A stretch of DNA of 64,000 nucleotides. Origin: Raineyella sp034933565 (GTDB taxonomy: Bacteria; Actinomycetota; Actinomycetes; Propionibacteriales; Propionibacteriaceae). Where the stretch lies: positions 9,117-73,116 of the forward strand of contig NZ_JAYFNG010000003.1 in NCBI RefSeq assembly GCF_034933565.1, in the 5' to 3' direction. The notes under the pieces were generated by a model. It had not been told where the DNA came from. It searched no databases and saw only the letters and a program-made list of their open reading frames with translations. The position numbers and the translations under genes were made by a program. Shown piece after piece: positions 26,512 to 34,653 of this stretch (its first letter is position 1; each line of letters starts with the position of its first letter).

Positions 26512-27862
26512 GGAACCGGCCCTGCGGATCGAGCCGCGACCGGACCGTCCGGAACTCCTCGAAGCGGGGCAGCGCGGTGAGATCGAACAGGTCGGCGTCG
26601 AAGTACTTGCCCCAGTGCGGCAGGCCGCCGAGGGCCGCCAGCTCCCGCTGGATCTCGCCGAGCAGCTCGACCGAGCCGTCCGGCACCGACCCGTCGGGGC
26701 GCTGGTAGACGACGAACCCGAACCACACCACCTCGCGTCCGAAGGCCGAGGACAGCCAGGCCCGGCTCGGCCCGGTCGGGCGCAGGATGACCGGGTAGTG
26801 CATCCGGAACGGCGATGCGGTGATCACCCGGGCCAGGGCCACCGCCGCTTCGTCGAACCGGTCGAGCGGGACGCCCACTTCCATGTTGATCTGCGGTGCC
26901 GGGATGCCGTTGCGGAAGATCTCCACCAGATCACCGGTGGTGTCCGAGTAGTCGAAGAACCGCCCGACCGTACGTTGCGGGGCCGCATCGTCGTCATGCT
27001 CGCCGGTGTCGTCGCCGAGCCGGGCCCGGGTGGCCTCGAGGATGGGGTTGAGGTCCGTGTGCGGCGCGTCGGAGTGCGCTGCGGTGGCTCCGTCGGCCAC
27101 CCGGTGCGATCCCTGCGGTCCCTGCAGGTCCGACGATCCGGACGGGTCCGGTGATCCCGGCGATCCGAGTGGACGGACCTCCCAGACGTGGGCGCGATCC
27201 TCCTCGACCCACCACCAGGCCTTCACCTGGGTCGAGCGGCGGTTCCAGGCCGCGAAACCCTCGCGCAGCTCGCCGCCCGAGGTCGTGTACTTGGCGCAGT
27301 GGTAGCGGCTGTTGGGCCGTACGGCCAGGGTCACCCGGGTGAGGACGCCGAGGCTGCCCAGGTGCAGCAGGAACGCCCCGTACTCCTCGTCATCGGCCGT
27401 CACCTCGTGCTCGGCACCGTCCGCCCCGACGTACGCCACCGCGAGCACCGCGTCGGCGAGCAGGCCCTCGCCCAGACCCTGCGCGTGGGTGCCGGTGCCG
27501 AGCGCGCCGGCGACGGTCTGCTCGGTGATCACCGGCGGGCAGACCGGCAGCGTCAGGCCCCAGTCGCGGACGTGCTCCCACACCTCGGTGAGGGTGCAGT
27601 CGGCGGTAACGGTGACCGCGTCACGATCGAGCCGGATCACGCGCGGCCCGGCGCTGCGCAGGTGGAGCGCGATCGCATCGGTGCCGTCGATCAGCGTCGG
27701 GTAGCTGAACCGCGAGCCGAGCACCTGCACCCGGCTGCCGGGGTGGGCGGTGAGCAGCTCGGCGATCCCGTCGGCACCCGCCACGGCGTACGAACGCTCC
27801 GGCCGGGCCAGGGTCGCGGTCTCGCACCAGTTGCGGGTGGGGAGGTCGACGGGCGTGGTCAC
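26450..27862 (-). CDS. FAD-binding oxidoreductase of the D-arabinono-1,4-lactone/L-gulonolactone oxidase type
   Basis: This 470-residue flavoprotein has an FAD-binding PP-loop domain at 15-190 (VQVLGSRFSYPTLIDGTDA, then TVAGALGTGTHAQG). The C-terminal ALO domain is marked by LPHWGKYFDAD near 425. Family members oxidise sugar lactones or aldoses with oxygen. The usual covalent-FAD His in GSGHS is replaced (GSRFS), so the flavin is probably bound non-covalently. An insertion of about 40 Gly/Ser/Pro/His-rich residues (near 232-275) interrupts the catalytic domain. The start is GTG 27860-27862. It is tail-to-tail with, and overlaps, the rhomboid-like gene. Confidence 0.85.
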   Translation of the reverse strand: MTTPVDLPTRNWCETATLARPERSYAVAGADGIAELLTAHPGSRVQVLGSRFSYPTLIDGTDAIALHLRSAGPRVIRLDRDAVTVTADCTLTEVWEHVRDWGLTLPVCPPVITEQTVAGALGTGTHAQGLGEGLLADAVLAVAYVGADGAEHEVTADDEEYGAFLLHLGSLGVLTRVTLAVRPNSRYHCAKYTTSGGELREGFAAWNRRSTQVKAWWWVEEDRAHVWEVRPLGSPGSPDPSGSSDLQGPQGSHRVADGATAAHSDAPHTDLNPILEATRARLGDDTGEHDDDAAPQRTVGRFFDYSDTTGDLVEIFRNGIPAPQINMEVGVPLDRFDEAAVALARVITASPFRMHYPVILRPTGPSRAWLSSAFGREVVWFGFVVYQRPDGSVPDGSVELLGEIQRELAALGGLPHWGKYFDADLFDLTALPRFEEFRTVRSRLDPQGRFLSPQVADLLRHRPVRPATAG

Positions 27863-27904
27863 CGCAGCATCATGCCACCCGGGGGCCGGCCGGGTCCCGG
27901 TGCT

Positions 27905-28035
27905 GCGCCATGGCGTGATACGCCCGGCGGGATCGCGTGACATACCCGGGCGGGATCGCGTGGCACGCCCGGCGGGATCGCATGGCACACCGGCGGGCTG
28001 GCGTGACATACCCGGCGGCTGGCATGGCACGCTGA
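27905..28035. repeat. About 22-bp tandem repeat
   Basis: Five to six units of the form CATACCCGGCGGGATCGCGTG / CACGCCCGGCGGGATCGCATG fill the space between the two minus-strand genes. The unit is partly self-complementary (CCCGGCGGG). Confidence 0.7.
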
Positions 28036-28047
28036 GGCCGTACGGGT

Positions 28048-28632
28048 TCAGCCGCCGAAGACCCCGGTGCCCTCGCCGATCAGCGCCAGGCCGAAGAGGA
28101 CGAACAGGGCGGCCGCGCCGTACTTGATCGCCTTCTCCGGGAGCTTCCGCTTCAGGATGAAGCCGACCAGGATCGCCAGGGCATCGGCGGCGACCATGCC
28201 GATGGTCGAGCCGACCCAGGTCCAGAACCAGTTCTCCTGGGTGGCCAGGGTGATGGTGGCCAGCATCGTCTTGTCGCCGAGCTCGGCCAGGAAGAACGCG
28301 CTGCCGACGGCGACGAGCGAGAACCCCTTGGCGTTGCGAGCCTTGTCGGCCTCTGCCTCGGTGAGCTCGTCGCCGCGCAGGGTCCACACCGCGAACGCCA
28401 GGAATGCGATGCCCGCCACGATGGCGATGCCGCCCTGCCACTGGGCGAACACGTCGCCGATGAAGAAGCCGATGCCGACCGACACCAGGTGCACGATCGC
28501 CGTGGCGATGCTGATGCCGATCAGCACGTCGCGGGGGCGGTAGCGGGCGGCGAAGGTCATCGCCATCAGCTGGCTCTTGTCGCCGAGTTCGGCGACGAAG
28601 ATGACGGCGATGCTGAGGAGCAGGGCGTTCAC
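28048..28632 (-). CDS. TMEM165/GDT1 family cation (Mn2+) exporter
   Basis: A 194-residue membrane protein of six helices in two inverted halves. Each half has the family signature: ELGDKSQ at 15-21 and ELGDKTM at 117-123. GDT1/UPF0016 proteins move Mn2+ or Ca2+; bacterial members such as MneA export manganese. The yybP-ykoY riboswitch in the 5' leader of this gene supports manganese as substrate. The start is ATG 28630-28632 behind GAGAGGATCC. It is a single-gene unit. Confidence 0.95.
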   Translation of the reverse strand: MNALLLSIAVIFVAELGDKSQLMAMTFAARYRPRDVLIGISIATAIVHLVSVGIGFFIGDVFAQWQGGIAIVAGIAFLAFAVWTLRGDELTEAEADKARNAKGFSLVAVGSAFFLAELGDKTMLATITLATQENWFWTWVGSTIGMVAADALAILVGFILKRKLPEKAIKYGAAALFVLFGLALIGEGTGVFGG

Positions 28633-28710
28633 AGGGATCCTCTCCGGGCGCGGCCGCAGGCAGCCCGGAACAGGGATGACTCCGACCGTCCCCGTCCGAT
28701 GGGTGGGGTG

Positions 28711-28806
28711 AGCGGTCGAAAGTCTCGTCCGCCATCATCGATGGCCCGTCGTGCCGGGCAAGAGCCAGTGTGTCGACACGACTGTTGGGGACTACTCCCT
28801 TTCGGT
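28711..28806 (-). promoter_or_regulatory. yybP-ykoY manganese riboswitch
   Basis: Read on the minus strand, the leader has the two conserved internal loops of this class. They are GAAAGGGAGTAGTCCCC (about 28787-28804) and GGCGGACGAGACTTTC (about 28716-28731). The ends CGAAAG and CTTTCG close helix P1, and GTCGACACACTGG plus the CCCGG hairpin fill the middle. The aptamer binds Mn2+ and raises expression of manganese exporters. It ends about 80 bases before the GDT1-family start, in agreement with this. Confidence 0.92.
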
Positions 28807-28885
28807 CGCCCACCCTACCCGGTCGGCGTCCGCCGGCGTGAATCGTCGGCGGACGTCACGCGTGTGGGTCGGTCGTCGGCGGACC

Positions 28886-29350
28886 TCACTCGCGTGGGCG
28901 GACCGGATGCTCACTGAGGATCGAGATGCGGTTGTAGACGTTCATCCGGATCGCCACCCATTGCAGGGCCGAGTACTGCGCGTCGGTCAGTGCCGCGCGG
29001 GCCCGGGCCAGTTCGGCCCTGCGCAGCTCCGGGTCGGGCAGCTCGGTCGCCGCCTCGCCGATGGTGAGGGCGGCCCGCTCGAGGTCGGAGAACAGCTCGT
29101 CGGCCTCCCGCCAGCTCGGCAGTACGGAGAGCTGCTGCGCCGTGATGCCCAGTTGGAGGGCCTTGCGACCGTGCACGTCGAGGCAGTACGCGCAGCCGTT
29201 GAGTTGGGAGATGCGCACGCTCATCAACTCGATCACTGCCGGGTGCAGGCCGGCGTCCCGGGCCGATCCGGCGATCCGGGCGGACCAGGTGTTGGTGGCG
29301 GCCCAGTTCTCCGGGTCGGCCTTGTCCAGGTAGAACCTTCCAGAAGCCAT
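28886..29350 (-). CDS. AhpD-like alkylhydroperoxidase / carboxymuconolactone decarboxylase family protein
   Basis: This 154-residue protein has the CMD/AhpD active-site signature NGCAYCLDVHGRKA, giving Cys53, Cys56 and His60. AhpD-like proteins reduce peroxides or act as reductants for AhpC. The start ATG 29348-29350 follows GAGGATGG. It is divergent from ahpC with a shared 311-bp control region holding an OxyR-type site, so a role in peroxide stress is likely. It is shorter than AhpD itself and belongs to the YnjA/Atu0492-like group. Confidence 0.88.
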   Translation of the reverse strand: MASGRFYLDKADPENWAATNTWSARIAGSARDAGLHPAVIELMSVRISQLNGCAYCLDVHGRKALQLGITAQQLSVLPSWREADELFSDLERAALTIGEAATELPDPELRRAELARARAALTDAQYSALQWVAIRMNVYNRISILSEHPVRPRE

Positions 29351-29541
29351 GATCCATCCTCGGTCAGGAGCGTGCCTCCAGGCTATCCGTCCGGTCCATC
29401 GTCCGGTCGGACGTCCGGTCCGCCCGGCAGAGGCGAGAGTCCTGTCGACCGGGCAAGGGCCCGCCGTCCGGTACGACCGAGCCCCGATCAGACGACATGC
29501 ATCCTGACCCACACCGAATGGCGTGGGCCAAGGTCAGGTCG

Positions 29542-29597
29542 ATAGGCGGAGCCTATGGTCCGATCCACAGGTTCGATCGAAAATGCCTATCGATCTG
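29542..29597 (+). promoter_or_regulatory. Probable OxyR operator upstream of ahpC
   Basis: ATAG-N7-CTAT (29542-29556) matches the OxyR half-operator spacing and is itself an inverted repeat (ATAGGC-GGA-GCCTAT). A second GCCTATCGATC lies about 35 bp further on. The region is A/T-rich and lies between the divergent AhpD-like and ahpC genes. An oxyR gene closes the cluster. The remaining bases of this 311-bp gap show no gene. Confidence 0.65.
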
Positions 29598-29661
29598 ACT
29601 TTTTGCGATATAGACTCTGTATTGCATTCAGCAAGCCACCTAGTTCAAAGGGGTTCACCCG

Positions 29662-30225
29662 ATGTCGCTCATGAACACCAAGATCCTGCCGTTCACCACG
29701 CAGGCCTTCCACCAGGGGAAGTTCGTCGAGGTCTCCGACAAGGACACCGTCGGCAAGTGGTCCGTCTTCTTCTTCTACCCGGCCGACTTCACCTTCGTCT
29801 GCCCGACCGAGCTCGGTGACATGGCCGACCACTACGAGGAGCTGCAGAAGCTCGGCGTCGAGGTCTTCTCCGTGTCGACCGACTCGCACTTCGTCCACAA
29901 GGCCTGGCACGACTCCTCCGAGGAGGTCGGCAAGATCCAGTACTACATGCTGGGCGACTCGAACGGCACCATCACCAACAACTTCGACAACATGCGTCCG
30001 GGCGCCGGCCAGGCCGACCGCGCGACCTTCCTGGTCGATCCCGAGGGCACCATCCAGTACATCGAGACGACCGCCGAGGGCATCGGCCGTGAGGCCGGCC
30101 AGCTGATCCGCAAGATCAAGGCCGCCCAGTACGTCGCCGCCCACCCGGGCGAGGTCTGCCCGGCCAAGTGGGAAGAGGGCGAGAAGACCCTCACCCCGGG
30201 CATCGACCTCGTCGGCAAGATCTGA
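29662..30225 (+). CDS. ahpC: Alkyl hydroperoxide reductase subunit C (peroxiredoxin)
   Basis: A 187-residue typical 2-Cys peroxiredoxin. The peroxidatic Cys47 is in FVCPTE and the resolving Cys166 in EVCPAKW. It is closely similar to the E. coli-type AhpC that is reduced by AhpF. It destroys H2O2, organic peroxides and peroxynitrite in the cytoplasm. The start is ATG 29662 behind AAAGGGG. It leads ahpC-ahpF-oxyR; a long hairpin separates it from ahpF. Confidence 0.98.
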   Translation: MSLMNTKILPFTTQAFHQGKFVEVSDKDTVGKWSVFFFYPADFTFVCPTELGDMADHYEELQKLGVEVFSVSTDSHFVHKAWHDSSEEVGKIQYYMLGDSNGTITNNFDNMRPGAGQADRATFLVDPEGTIQYIETTAEGIGREAGQLIRKIKAAQYVAAHPGEVCPAKWEEGEKTLTPGIDLVGKI

Positions 30226-30291
30226 TCTGCCCCCGTCCGATCGATCCGATCGGGCCCGCCCGGAGACGCTCCGGGCATGTGCAGAGGTGAA

Positions 30292-30324
30292 CGGTGGGCG
30301 CCCGGTCCGACCGGGCGCCCACCG
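30292..30324 (+). terminator. 15-bp perfect hairpin between ahpC and ahpF
   Basis: CGGTGGGCGCCCGGT and its exact complement are separated by three bases. It lies within the operon, so it probably works as a partial terminator or 3' stabiliser that gives more AhpC than AhpF. Confidence 0.7.
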
Positions 30325-30435
30325 GCCGTTCACCCCGCTCCCTCCTCAAACCCCGCCCCGGCCGTCCGATCGGGGCCCTTTCGCCCGGGCGCGTCACCAG
30401 CGCGCCGCCCGTCGACCCGACACTCGGAGGATCCC

Positions 30436-32016
30436 ATGCTCGACGCCACCCTCAAGACCCAGCTGCAGGAGCAGTACCTGACGAAGATCACCGAGCCCGT
30501 CGAGCTCGTCAGCTCCCTGGACGACCGTCCGAAGTCGCGTGAGCTGGCCGAGTTGCTCGACGAGATCGCCGGCCTGTCGGATCTGGTCACCCACGTCCGC
30601 GCCGACGACGACGAGCGTCGCCCCTCCTTCGCCATCACCCGGCCGGGGGCGGACATCTCCATCCGGTTCGCCGGCATCCCGATGGGCCACGAGTTCAGCT
30701 CGTTGGTCCTGGCGCTGCTGCAGGTCGGTGGCGTGCCGGTCAAGGAGGACGCCGAGACGATCGCGGCGGTCAAGGACCTCGACGGTGACTACGAGTTCGT
30801 CACGTACATGTCGCTGACCTGCCAGAACTGCCCGACGGTCGTCCAGGCGCTGAACGCGATGGCCGTCCTGAACCCGCGGATCAAGCACGTCGCCGTCGAG
30901 GGGTCGCTCTTCCAGGACGAGGTCGAGGAGCGGCGCATCCTCGCCGTCCCGACCATCTACCTGAACGGGGAGGAGTGGGGCTCCGGGCGGACCGACATGA
31001 AGCAGTTCGTCGAGCGCCTCGACCACCACGCCGCGGCCCGCACCGCCGACAAGCTCAACGCGCGCGCCCCGTACGAGGTGCTCGTCATCGGCGGCGGCCC
31101 GGCCGGTGCCGCGGCGGCGATCTACGCCGCCCGCAAGGGCATCCGCACCGGCATGGCGTGCGACCGCATCGGCGGCCAGGTGCTCGACACGATGGCCATC
31201 GAGAACCACATCTCGCAGGTCTACACCGAGGGCCCCAAGCTCGGCGCCGCGTACGGCGAGCACATGAGCGCGTACGACATCGACCAGATCGCCGGTGTCC
31301 GGGCCTCCCGGCTGGTCCCGGGCCTCGACGGCGAGCTGCACACCGTCGAGTTCGACGGCGGCGGGCGCCTGCAGGCCCGCACCGTCATCCTGGCGACCGG
31401 CGCCCGGTGGCGTACGCTGGGCGTCCCCGGTGAGGCCGACTACCGCAACAAGGGCGTCTCGTTCTGCCCGCACTGTGACGGCCCGCTGTTCAAGGGCAAG
31501 CCGATCGCCGTGGTCGGCGGCGGCAACTCCGGGGTCGAGGCCGCCATCGACCTGGCCGGTGTCACCGAACACGTGACCGTGGTCGAGTTCCTCGATCAGC
31601 TGAAGGCCGACGATGTCCTGCTGCGCAAGCTGGACAGCCTGCCCAACACCGACGTCGTCACCTCCGCGCGGACCACCGAGGTCGACGGCGACGGTGCGCA
31701 GATGACCGGGCTGCAGTACGAGGACCGCCGGACCGGCGAGCTGCACACCCTGGCGGTCGACGGCGTCTTCGTCCAGATCGGCCTGCTGCCCAACACCGAG
31801 TGGCTGAAGGGCTCGGTCGAGCTGACGCCGCGCGGCGAGATCGTCATCGACGAGAAGGGCGCGACGAGCATCCCCGGCATCTACGGCGCCGGCGACTGCA
31901 CCACCGTCCCGTTCAAGCAGATCGTCATCGCCGAGGGGTCCGGCGCCACGGCGGCGCTGAGCGCCTTCGAGCACATGATCCGCACCTCGGCGCCGGTGGC
32001 CGCGGCGGCACGCTGA
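30436..32016 (+). CDS. ahpF: Alkyl hydroperoxide reductase subunit F
   Basis: A 526-residue flavoprotein disulfide reductase. The N-terminal double thioredoxin-like domain (1-200) has its redox pair Cys129-Cys132 in LTCQNC. A thioredoxin-reductase-like part follows, with FAD motif VLVIGGGPAGAAAA at 215-228. The active CPHC is at Cys344-Cys347, with NAD(P)H motif VVGGGNSGVEAA. It passes electrons from NADH to AhpC. ATG 30436 follows CGGAGG. It is full length for the family. Confidence 0.97.
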   Translation: MLDATLKTQLQEQYLTKITEPVELVSSLDDRPKSRELAELLDEIAGLSDLVTHVRADDDERRPSFAITRPGADISIRFAGIPMGHEFSSLVLALLQVGGVPVKEDAETIAAVKDLDGDYEFVTYMSLTCQNCPTVVQALNAMAVLNPRIKHVAVEGSLFQDEVEERRILAVPTIYLNGEEWGSGRTDMKQFVERLDHHAAARTADKLNARAPYEVLVIGGGPAGAAAAIYAARKGIRTGMACDRIGGQVLDTMAIENHISQVYTEGPKLGAAYGEHMSAYDIDQIAGVRASRLVPGLDGELHTVEFDGGGRLQARTVILATGARWRTLGVPGEADYRNKGVSFCPHCDGPLFKGKPIAVVGGGNSGVEAAIDLAGVTEHVTVVEFLDQLKADDVLLRKLDSLPNTDVVTSARTTEVDGDGAQMTGLQYEDRRTGELHTLAVDGVFVQIGLLPNTEWLKGSVELTPRGEIVIDEKGATSIPGIYGAGDCTTVPFKQIVIAEGSGATAALSAFEHMIRTSAPVAAAAR

Positions 32017-32059
32017 CCGTACGCGCGTCGCACAACGGACGCGCTGACCGTATGAGCAC

Positions 32060-32110
32060 TTGAGCGTACGGACGTCGAGCGTACGGATGTCGAGCGTACG
32101 GACGTCGAAC
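32060..32110. repeat. 15-bp tandem repeat between ahpF and oxyR
   Basis: Three units of GAGCGTACGGACGTC with one-base changes. Each holds the palindrome CGTACG. Confidence 0.75.
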
Positions 32111-32114
32111 GGCG

Positions 32115-32145
32115 GGTGGCACCGATCTGGGGGGTCGGTGCCACC
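32115..32145 (+). terminator. Hairpin between ahpF and oxyR
   Basis: GGTGGCACCGA pairs perfectly with TCGGTGCCACC around a G-rich 9-nt loop. It ends 20 bp before the oxyR start, so it could end the ahpCF transcript or affect oxyR translation. Confidence 0.6.
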
Positions 32146-32165
32146 CTCTCGCGGAGGAGGACCCG

Positions 32166-33080
32166 ATGAACCTGCGTGACCTGGAGTATCTGGTGGCGCT
32201 GCATGTGCACCGCCACTTCGGGCGTGCGGCGGCGGCGTGCTTCGTCAGCCAGCCCACTCTGTCGACGCAGCTGCGCAAGCTGGAGTCCGAGCTCGGCGTG
32301 GTGCTGATCGAGCGCAGCTCACGTAGCGTCATCTTCACCGCGGTGGGCGAGGCGGTGGTCGTCCGGGCCCGTCGCATCCTGGCCGATGCGGAGGACATCC
32401 GTGCGCTGGCCCGGCAGGCCCGCAAGCCGCACGCGGGCACCATCCGGATCGGCCTGTTCCCGACCCTCGGGCCGTACCTGTTGCCGCACGTCGTGCCCGA
32501 GCTGCACAACCGCTTCCCGGGCCTGGAGATCCTCCTGGTCGAGGAGAAGACGGCGGTGCTGCTGGATGAGTTGCGCAGCGGTGCCCTCGACGCTGCGGCG
32601 GTGGCCCTGCCGGTCGTCGACGAGACCCTGCACATCGAACCGCTGTTCCGCGAGGACTTCATCTTCGCCGCGCCGGTGGGGGACGCGGTCGCCGAGGGCG
32701 ACGGCCCTCTCGATCCCGAGGCGCTGGCCGGGGAGGACCTGCTGCTGCTCACCGAGGGGCACTGCCTGCGCGACCAGGCCCTCGAGATCTGCGCCGAGAC
32801 CGGGGCGACCGAACATGTGGGCTTCCGGGCGACCAGTCTGGAGACACTGCGGCACATGGTCGCCGCGGGGGTGGGGGCGACTCTGCTGCCCGAACTGGCC
32901 GTCGCGCCGCCGGTGACCCCGAACCCGGGGATCGCCCTGCGGCGCTTCGCCGATCCCGCGCCGCACCGCGACATCGCCCTGCTGTGGCGTCGCACCAGCG
33001 TCTTCCGTGAACTGCTCCCGGAGATCGCCGCGGTGCTCCGCGACGTCCCGGGCGGCCTGGTGCGCCCGCTCGCCGCGTGA
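32166..33080 (+). CDS. oxyR: Hydrogen-peroxide-sensing regulator OxyR (LysR family)
   Basis: A 304-residue LysR-type activator. The HTH is at 1-60 (FGRAAAACFVSQPTLSTQLR) and the effector domain from 90. The redox cysteines Cys200 and Cys209 lie in GHCLRDQALEIC, which fits the OxyR disulfide-switch motif. When oxidised by H2O2 it should activate ahpC. The start follows GCGGAGGAGG. It is co-directional with ahpCF rather than divergent, unlike the mycobacterial order. Confidence 0.96.
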   Translation: MNLRDLEYLVALHVHRHFGRAAAACFVSQPTLSTQLRKLESELGVVLIERSSRSVIFTAVGEAVVVRARRILADAEDIRALARQARKPHAGTIRIGLFPTLGPYLLPHVVPELHNRFPGLEILLVEEKTAVLLDELRSGALDAAAVALPVVDETLHIEPLFREDFIFAAPVGDAVAEGDGPLDPEALAGEDLLLLTEGHCLRDQALEICAETGATEHVGFRATSLETLRHMVAAGVGATLLPELAVAPPVTPNPGIALRRFADPAPHRDIALLWRRTSVFRELLPEIAAVLRDVPGGLVRPLAA

Positions 33081-33081
33081 C

Positions 33082-33250
33082 CACTTGCGCTGGCCGGGCG
33101 CCGCGTGGCCACTCACGTCCGACCGGGTGCATCCGACCGGGTCCATCCGACCGGGTCCATCCGACCGGGTGCGTCTGATTACTTGCGCTGGCCGGGTGCC
33201 ATGTGACTACTTGTGCTGGCGGGGCGCCGCGTGGCCACTCACGGTCTGAC
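33082..33250. repeat. Repeat cluster after oxyR, including a 14-bp tandem repeat
   Basis: Four exact or near-exact units of GACCGGGTCCATCC run from 33121 to about 33172. They are flanked by two copies of a longer sequence (CTTGCGCTGGCCGGG..., GCGTGGCCACTCACG). No gene is seen in 33081-33394. Confidence 0.75.
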
Positions 33251-33275
33251 CGGGCGCCCTCGCCGGCAGGAACAA

Positions 33276-33309
33276 CAACCGCGGACCCCGAGCTCGGGGT
33301 CCGCGGTTG
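33276..33309. terminator. 17-bp-arm perfect palindrome, bidirectional terminator
   Basis: CAACCGCGGACCCCGAG is followed directly by its exact complement. It lies between the ends of oxyR and the convergent membrane-protein gene. It is flanked by an A-rich run on one side, as expected for a terminator serving both strands. Confidence 0.75.
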
Positions 33310-33394
33310 TGTCTACGCGGGTGGTGCGCTGTGAACGGTGCGCCGTCCGTGGGGGCGCGCTGTGGGGGGTGTGTCCGTCCGTGGGGCCGTGGGG

Positions 33395-33937
33395 TCAGGC
33401 TGTGGTGGAGGACTTGCTGCGCAGCGGGCCCCAGCCGAGGATGCCGAGGATGACGGCGATGACCACGAGGGCGATGCCGGCCCACAGGGCGATGGTCCCG
33501 ACCAGCCACCAGGCGTACGCCGTCAGCAGCATGCCGCGCAGGGTGTCACCCATGAACAGGCTCTGCCGCAGGTCACCGAGCTTCTTGACCTGGGCCGGGT
33601 CGGCGTTGGTGTCCTTGGAGAGCGTCTGGTACTGGCCGGAGATCTCGTTGTAGGTCTTGCCGCTGCTCGAGGCGTTCATGTGCTCGAGGATGTAGTGGTT
33701 GGCGAAGGCCTCGGCCTTCGGGCCGTTGTCGAGCGGGGTGCCGGCGTACTTGGTCAGTGCGGCCTTCATGTCGTCGTTCGTGAGGGCAGCGCCGGCGGGC
33801 ATGGTGATGCGCTCCGACGACAGCTGATTCTTCACGTATCCATGGGCCCAAGTGCCGCCGATGATGGCAGCGACACCCACGAGAACCAGCACGACGGCTG
33901 CCACGCGGCTCAGAACACCGTAGACGGTGCGTTCCAT
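33395..33937 (-). CDS. Two-helix membrane protein of unknown function
   Basis: A 180-residue protein with hydrophobic segments at about 10-32 and 142-168. Between them is an extracytoplasmic domain of about 105 residues, rich in Lys, Asn and Thr (ITMPAGAALTNDDMKAALTK near its start). The end is short and basic (LRSKSSTTA). Similar actinobacterial proteins are often mislabelled as LigA-like; I cannot assign a role. ATG 33935-33937 follows GAGGAAGAGGGAACG. A/T-rich DNA upstream probably carries its promoter. Confidence 0.75.
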   Translation of the reverse strand: MERTVYGVLSRVAAVVLVLVGVAAIIGGTWAHGYVKNQLSSERITMPAGAALTNDDMKAALTKYAGTPLDNGPKAEAFANHYILEHMNASSSGKTYNEISGQYQTLSKDTNADPAQVKKLGDLRQSLFMGDTLRGMLLTAYAWWLVGTIALWAGIALVVIAVILGILGWGPLRSKSSTTA

Positions 33938-34593
33938 GATCGTTCCCTCTTCCTCTCCATTGGTTTGGGGGGTACGGATGAAAAGTACATCACCGTCAGA
34001 GGTAGTACGACGTTATGTAGGAGTCGATGCAGCTGTGTATTTGAATGTTCGACATTTCTGTGAGGGGGAGGTGGGTGACCCACGTAATGACGCCGTTTCG
34101 CCTGTACCCCCGAGGGGTATTCACAGGATTGAACGAGCGCCCCTGGTCACCCTCTGTGGTCACTCTCCCGGCGGTGTTGATGGCCTTGGTCGGTGGTCGG
34201 TGGTCGGTGGTCGGTGACCGATGGCTGATGGCTGATGGCTGATGGCTGGCGGCTGGCGGCTGGCGGCTGGCGGCGCAGGGGGTGGGGCGAGGTGACGGTT
34301 GCGCGTTGACCGACGATTCTCAGGACGGACGCCCTTCCTCGAGCAGGCCGACGGAGGAAGGGCGTCGAAGTTGGCGAACGTCGGCCTATGCGCGGTACGT
34401 CGGTCTACGTGGCTGCGTCAGCCAGGTTGCCCGGCCGCTGTCGCTGAATGCTGCGACGCCCCGGCATGATGACGCCGCCCAGGCAGGATGACGCCGCCCG
34501 CGGGTGTGACGATGCCCCGGACGTGACGCCGCCCAGGCAGGATGACGCCGCGGGTGTGACGATGCCCCGGACGTGAGGACGCCCCGGGCGTGA
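33938..34593. other. Non-coding region with simple repeats and a long hairpin
   Basis: The first 150 bp are A/T-rich and probably the promoter of the membrane-protein gene. From 34185 to 34270 there are runs of GGTCGGT, GGCTGAT and GGCTGGC units of 7 bp. A perfect 13-bp stem with a 13-nt loop lies at 34328-34366 (GACGCCCTTCCTC and complement). From 34465 to 34590 there is a repeated GATGACGCCGCCCAGGCAG / TGTGACGATGCCCCGGACG pattern. No supported gene. Confidence 0.55.
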
Positions 34594-34624
34594 CGATGCC
34601 CCCGGCGGAGTGCCGGGGGCATCG
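34594..34624 (-). terminator. Hairpin downstream of the NlpC/P60 gene
   Basis: CGATGCCCCCGGC pairs perfectly with GCCGGGGGCATCG around a 5-nt loop, 29 bp after the minus-strand stop. Confidence 0.7.
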
Positions 34625-34653
34625 AGGAAGTTCCCGTGAAGCCGGAACGAGTG

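Noticed and set aside
29564..29600. tRNA-like TTCGATC sequence near 29573
   Set aside because: No cloverleaf arms can be formed around it; no tRNA or rRNA gene was found anywhere in the window.
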